Source: Enterocloster asparagiformis (GTDB lineage: Bacteria; Bacillota; Clostridia; Lachnospirales; Lachnospiraceae). Taken from it: a stretch of DNA of 64,000 bases. Positions 60,533 through 64,000 of this stretch are shown piece after piece. Numbering within the stretch: the first letter of the stretch is position 1; the number at the start of each line of letters is the position of its first letter. The position numbers and the translations under genes were made by a program. Below the pieces are notes generated by a model. That model had not been told where the DNA came from. It saw only the letters and a list, made by a program, of their open reading frames with translations, and did not search any database. The DNA is taken from the NCBI GenBank assembly GCA_018380885.1, contig JAGZSY010000030.1:27666-91665 (forward strand), read 5' to 3'.

Positions 60533-62062
60533 ATGAACACAAGAGAGCACAGAGAGATGAAGATCAGGGGCAGCGCGGACGTTTCTTATCTTGGCAGAAG
60601 TGTGGATGAGATGATCTGGGAATTTATGGAGGAGAATGAGATCCCGGGCCTGACGCTGGCCATTGTGCAGGCGCCCTATATCCCCAGGGTGGCGGGGTAC
60701 GGCCTGTCCGATGTGAAGCAGAGGCGGCTGGCCTCGGTCAACACCATGTGGCCGGCCGGGCCCATTTCCCAGGCGTACGCGGCCGTGGCGGCCATGCAGC
60801 TCTATGAGGCGGGAACGCTGGATTTGGACGCGCCGGTGTCGCAGTACATAGACGAGCTTCCCGGGCAGTGGCGCGGGATCACGGCCCGCCAGCTCCTGCG
60901 CCACTGCGCCGGCCTGGCGGACTATCGGTCTGCAAAGGGCTACGATCCACAGCGGGAGTGGAGCTTCGGCGATCTGGCCGGCCTGGTTGCGGGCGAGCCG
61001 CTGCGCTTTGAGCCGGGCACGGAGGTGGAGCAGAGCGCGACCAACTTCCTTCTGCTGACAGAGGTGGTGGGGCGAGCCGCAGGCATGGACTACGAGCGCT
61101 TTGTGGAGAAGAACCAGTTTGAGCGCCTGGGCCTGCGCCATACCTCCTTTACCGGCGGCCTGGACCAGTATCCCAGCGAGGACGTGTCCCTGACCGGCAA
61201 CGTCCATCAGCTGTTTAAGAAGGACGGGCGCTTGATCGACCCGGTGGAGACGGCCTCCAGCTACCGGGAGGACGGCAGCCGCTGCAGCGTGATCCCGTCC
61301 TCGGCGCTCAGGGGCTTTGGGGATGTCTGGGCCTCGGCCCAGGATATCTCGTTCTGGGATATCGGGCTGGCCGGAGGCGTGCTTATTGAGAAGCCGGAGA
61401 ACCGGGCCCAGCTCTACGGGCCGTGGCATTTAGCCGGCGGGGAGAGCGTGCCCGCCAATGCCGGCTGGCAGTTCTACCACCACCGGGGCCTGATGGATAT
61501 CAAGGGCTCCACGCCCGGCTTTTCCACCTTTTTGAGCCGTTTCACCCACCCGGAGGAGCTGGTGTGCGTGACTCTGATGGCCAACAAGGAGGGCGTGGAC
61601 TTTACCAACCTGGGCAGGAGGATCGCCGGGGCGTTCGGGGACCTGATGTCCACCAACTACGACGACACACGGCTGTTCCTGCTGGAGGGGCAGTACCCGG
61701 CCGAAAAGACGGTGCGGCGCCTGGAGCAGTCCCTCAACAAGCGGGGTATACCGGTGTTCGCCAAGTTTGACCACGGTAAAAACGCTCAGGAGGCCGGGCT
61801 GGAGCTGCGGCCCACCACTGTGCTGGTGTTCGGCTCCCCCAAGGTGGGCACAGGACTTATGCAGATGGACCAGAGCATCTCCCTGGAGCTGCCGCTGCGA
61901 ATCTCAGTGTGGGAGGACGAGGCGGGAAGCACCTGGCTGGCCGCGCCCAGATTCCGGCAGAGGGCGGCGGAGTACGGGTTGGAGGCGCAGCCGGCCGTGG
62001 CGGGTATGCAGAAGCTTTTGGAGACGCTGATCCGGGAGGCGGCCAACGTCTACGGGGCATAG
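60533..62062 (+). CDS. Serine-hydrolase-fold pseudoenzyme fused to DUF302
   Basis: 509 residues from ATG 60533 (aaaggagaagggg upstream). Residues ~20-395 align with class C beta-lactamase/D-aminopeptidase-type hydrolases, but the catalytic motifs are gone: the usual GSxxK reads AGPISQAY (Ser to Pro77, Lys to Gln80), and the usual YSN reads EQSATN (Tyr to Gln167, Asn to Ala169). Flanking family landmarks are kept (MQLYEAGTLDLDAPVSQYI, ERLGLRHTSFTGG, GSTPGFSTFLSRF). Residues ~400-509 look like DUF302 (VLVFGSPKVGTGLMQMDQ, LPLRISVWEDEAGSTWLA). No signal peptide, so cytoplasmic. Likely a binding or sensing protein. Stands alone between tRNA genes. Confidence 0.82.
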   Translation: MNTREHREMKIRGSADVSYLGRSVDEMIWEFMEENEIPGLTLAIVQAPYIPRVAGYGLSDVKQRRLASVNTMWPAGPISQAYAAVAAMQLYEAGTLDLDAPVSQYIDELPGQWRGITARQLLRHCAGLADYRSAKGYDPQREWSFGDLAGLVAGEPLRFEPGTEVEQSATNFLLLTEVVGRAAGMDYERFVEKNQFERLGLRHTSFTGGLDQYPSEDVSLTGNVHQLFKKDGRLIDPVETASSYREDGSRCSVIPSSALRGFGDVWASAQDISFWDIGLAGGVLIEKPENRAQLYGPWHLAGGESVPANAGWQFYHHRGLMDIKGSTPGFSTFLSRFTHPEELVCVTLMANKEGVDFTNLGRRIAGAFGDLMSTNYDDTRLFLLEGQYPAEKTVRRLEQSLNKRGIPVFAKFDHGKNAQEAGLELRPTTVLVFGSPKVGTGLMQMDQSISLELPLRISVWEDEAGSTWLAAPRFRQRAAEYGLEAQPAVAGMQKLLETLIREAANVYGA

Positions 62063-62150
62063 GCGGGATTAAGAGGGCACGGCGCCGGCTTTTACGGCGG
62101 GCGCCGGGCCGCCGGTTCAATGGGGCCGGGAAAAGGGGCAAAACGGGGAC

Positions 62151-62179
62151 TTGCCAAGAGGCGAATTCTATGATATTAT
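62151..62179 (+). promoter_or_regulatory. Promoter of tRNA-Gln
   Basis: TTGCCA at 62151-62156, 17-base spacer, TATTAT at 62174-62179. Confidence 0.65.
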
Positions 62180-62209
62180 GTTTTAGTATGCCGGATGAAT
62201 TGCGGCTGA

Positions 62210-62281
62210 TGGGCCATCGCCAAGCGGTAAGGCACAGGACTTTGACTCCTGCATTCGAGGGTTCGAATCCCGCTGGCCCAG
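62210..62281 (+). tRNA. tRNA-Gln (UUG)
   Basis: Acceptor tgggcca/tggccca, anticodon stem cagga/tcctg with loop ctttgac (anticodon TTG), T arm gagggttcgaatcccgc. Confidence 0.93.
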
Positions 62282-62285
62282 CGAT

Positions 62286-62323
62286 AAAAAGGTTCTGAAA
62301 ACGATTGTTTTCAGAACCTTTTT
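62286..62323 (+). terminator. Intrinsic terminator of tRNA-Gln
   Basis: aaaaaggttctgaaaac pairs perfectly with gttttcagaaccttttt (17 bp) around gatt. Confidence 0.93.
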
Positions 62324-62438
62324 GCGTTGGACGCGCCGGAGGCGAGGGCCGCCTTTATGTTCTGGTCTTACATCCATGTCCGAAAATGGCGGGAATTTTT
62401 CCGGGAATCTGTTATAATAGCATTCAGGAGGGCAGGCT

Positions 62439-63905
62439 ATGACAACAGACAACCACGCCGCCTGCTATGCGGCGTTAAAATCCAGAGATTCCCGTTTTGA
62501 CGGGCACTTTTTTGTGGGCGTGACTTCCACGGGGATATACTGCCGCCCTGTGTGCCGGGCGCGGCTGCCCAGGCCGGAGCACTGCGTGTTTTTTCAAACC
62601 GCTGCCCAGGCGGAGCGGGCGGGCTTCCGCCCCTGCCTGCTGTGCCGTCCCGAGCTTGCGCCCGGCGCGGCGCCGGTGGACGCCTCCAGCAGGCTGGCTT
62701 ACCTGGCGGCCAAACAGCTGGAGGAAAATTGCGGGAGCATCGAGAGCCTGGGAGAACTGGCCGCGGCCCTGGGCTGCACGGACCGCCATCTGCGGCGCGT
62801 ATTTCGCCGGGAATACCGCGTCTCACCGGTGGAATACCTGCAGACCTGCCGCCTGCTGCTGGCGAAAAGCCTGCTGACGGATACAGGTCTGCCGGTTTTG
62901 GAGGTGGCTATGGCCGCGGGCTTCGGCAGTCTGCGCCGGTTCAACGACCTGTTTCAGAAGCGATACCGGCTGTCGCCCACGGCCCTGCGCAGGCAGGCTC
63001 ACGGGTACCCGGGACAGATCGGGCAGGATGTGACCCTGACTCTGGGCTACCGCCCGCCTTACGGGTGGGAGGCGCTGCTGGCCTTTCTGGCGCCCCGGGC
63101 GATTCCAGGCGTGGAGGCGGTCCGGGACGGCGCTTATCACAGGACGGTGCGGCTTTTCAAGCGGGACGGGACGGAGGTGTGCGGGTGGATCAGGGTGGAG
63201 AACATGCCCGGGAAAGACGCGCTGGGCCTCACGGTCTGCGCTTCCCTTCTGGCGGTTCTGCCCCAGGTTCTGGCGCGGGTAAAGCAGATGTTTGACTTAA
63301 ACTGCGATCCAGAGCAGGTGGTTGAGACACTGGGGGCCATGGATGAGATCAGGCCGGGGCTGTGCGCGCCCGGCACGCGGGTGCCGGGCTGTTTTGATTC
63401 CTTTGAGATGTCGGTCCGGGCCATACTGGGGCAGCAAATTACCGTCAAAGCGGCGGCCACGCTGGCCGGGCGTCTGGCGCAGGCTGTGGGAAGGCCCGTT
63501 TTGACAGGCGTCGACGGCTTGACCCATGTGTTTCCCACAGCCGGGGAGCTTTGCGGGCTGGGGGAGCCGGTTTCCGACAAGCTGGGGCCCCTGGGGATTA
63601 CCTCCGCCAGGTCCGGCGCCATTTTCGCACTGGCAGAAAAGCTGGAGAACCATGAAATCCGGCTGATCCCTGGCGCCGACCCTGAACGCGCCATGGAGCA
63701 GCTGACGCAGATACCGGGCATCGGCGCGTGGACGGCCGAATATATCGCCATGCGGGCCCTGGGGTGGACGGACGCGTTTCCGGAAACGGATTGCGCCATC
63801 AAAAAGGCTCTGGCTCCCAGAACAGGAAAAGAGATACGGGATCTGGCCGAAAAATGGCGTCCCTGGCGCAGCTATGCGGCGATGAATTTGTGGAATTTAC
63901 ATTAG
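62439..63905 (+). CDS. Ada-type activator fused to AlkA DNA glycosylase
   Basis: 488 residues. Domains in order: Ada zinc module about 5-75 with four Cys (TGIYCRPVCRARL and RPCLLCRPE), the first being the methyl-phosphotriester acceptor; AraC-type helix-turn-helix about 85-180; AlkA N-terminal domain about 190-270; HhH-GPD glycosylase about 290-485 with LGQQITVKAAATLAG, the hairpin LTQIPGIGAWTAEYIAM, and catalytic Asp in FPETDCAIKKA. It senses DNA alkylation and removes 3-methyladenine-type lesions. The O6-methylguanine transferase domain of Ada is absent. aggaggg before ATG 62439; extended -10 TGTTATAAT at 62410-62418. Confidence 0.93.
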   Translation: MTTDNHAACYAALKSRDSRFDGHFFVGVTSTGIYCRPVCRARLPRPEHCVFFQTAAQAERAGFRPCLLCRPELAPGAAPVDASSRLAYLAAKQLEENCGSIESLGELAAALGCTDRHLRRVFRREYRVSPVEYLQTCRLLLAKSLLTDTGLPVLEVAMAAGFGSLRRFNDLFQKRYRLSPTALRRQAHGYPGQIGQDVTLTLGYRPPYGWEALLAFLAPRAIPGVEAVRDGAYHRTVRLFKRDGTEVCGWIRVENMPGKDALGLTVCASLLAVLPQVLARVKQMFDLNCDPEQVVETLGAMDEIRPGLCAPGTRVPGCFDSFEMSVRAILGQQITVKAAATLAGRLAQAVGRPVLTGVDGLTHVFPTAGELCGLGEPVSDKLGPLGITSARSGAIFALAEKLENHEIRLIPGADPERAMEQLTQIPGIGAWTAEYIAMRALGWTDAFPETDCAIKKALAPRTGKEIRDLAEKWRPWRSYAAMNLWNLH

Positions 63906-64000
63906 CCTGCAAATAAAAAGTCAATAGGAAAATGAAAAATTATCAAAACTTATTGTTGATTGAATTTCAGGTACAACAAATAGACCACCGTTATCCGCTG
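63906..64000. other. AT-rich end of window
   Basis: I see no gene or clear terminator in these 95 bases. Confidence 0.5.

Overview
The window looks like a chromosome segment of a GC-rich Lachnospiraceae-type Firmicute (Enterocloster/Hungatella-like; genus not provable here). Support: Shine-Dalgarno sites of the AGGAGG type before nearly every gene, sigma-A promoters with 17-bp spacers, a CIRCE element, a class III fructose-1,6-bisphosphatase, choline-binding-type wall repeats, lipoboxes, and many TTG/GTG starts. No phage, transposase, rRNA or CRISPR array is visible. It is mostly a housekeeping and metabolic chromosome region with a few accessory spots.

Layout. 1-7334: a MalFG-type ABC importer (solute-binding protein cut by the window edge, two permeases) runs directly into an HlyD-like adaptor, a MacB-like permease that appears frameshifted, and a secreted wall-binding protein. 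7356-10230: M28 aminopeptidase and GNAT acetyltransferase. 10458-15016: leuB-ilvD-ilvB (branched-chain amino acids). 15229-19418: serC-serA-DUF1015-small ORF (serine synthesis) behind a structured leader, with a perfect cre match before the DUF1015 gene. 19658-21403: FUSC-type membrane protein, followed by a recombination scar holding the ends of two broken genes. 22308-30136: M23 peptidase, Fe-alcohol dehydrogenase, metallo-hydrolase, unknown protein, signal peptidase I, fbp and a HAAS-domain membrane protein. 30209-34905: sugar-phosphate isomerase-like gene, two paralogous SH3-NlpC/P60 wall hydrolases sharing a WalR-like upstream box, and an unknown lipoprotein. 34913-35330: a MITE-like palindromic element, a G13 tract and stacked hairpins.

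35557-39441 holds the most unusual gene: a phosphoglycerate mutase (iPGM family) in which the usual C-terminal half comes first and the usual N-terminal half second, with nearly every catalytic residue kept at family-like spacing. This is a circular permutation. It overlaps a convergent LysR gene, which diverges from a beta-CASP-like metallo-beta-lactamase whose stop codon is embedded in a nine-copy 16-bp tandem repeat.

39452-46976: a membrane sensor/AraC regulator divergent from a Fbp/Afu-like ABC transporter with one fused permease and two ATPase genes. 47251-52119: a MatC-like carboxylate carrier, alpha/beta hydrolase, LysR and PrpF-type isomerase, probably one organic-acid catabolic locus with palindromic AT-rich operators. 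52203-57658: a tiny protein made of sixteen [SN]S[QR]N tetrapeptides, rhodanese, two phosphodiesterases, an rRNA methyltransferase, a C1-family cysteine-peptidase lipoprotein with a Gly/Ala-rich linker, and rdgB. 57785-64000: five tRNA genes (Pro, Gly, Arg, His, Gln), CIRCE-controlled hsp20, a DnaJ-like gene, a serine-hydrolase-fold protein that has lost its catalytic residues and carries a DUF302 domain, and an Ada-AlkA fusion.
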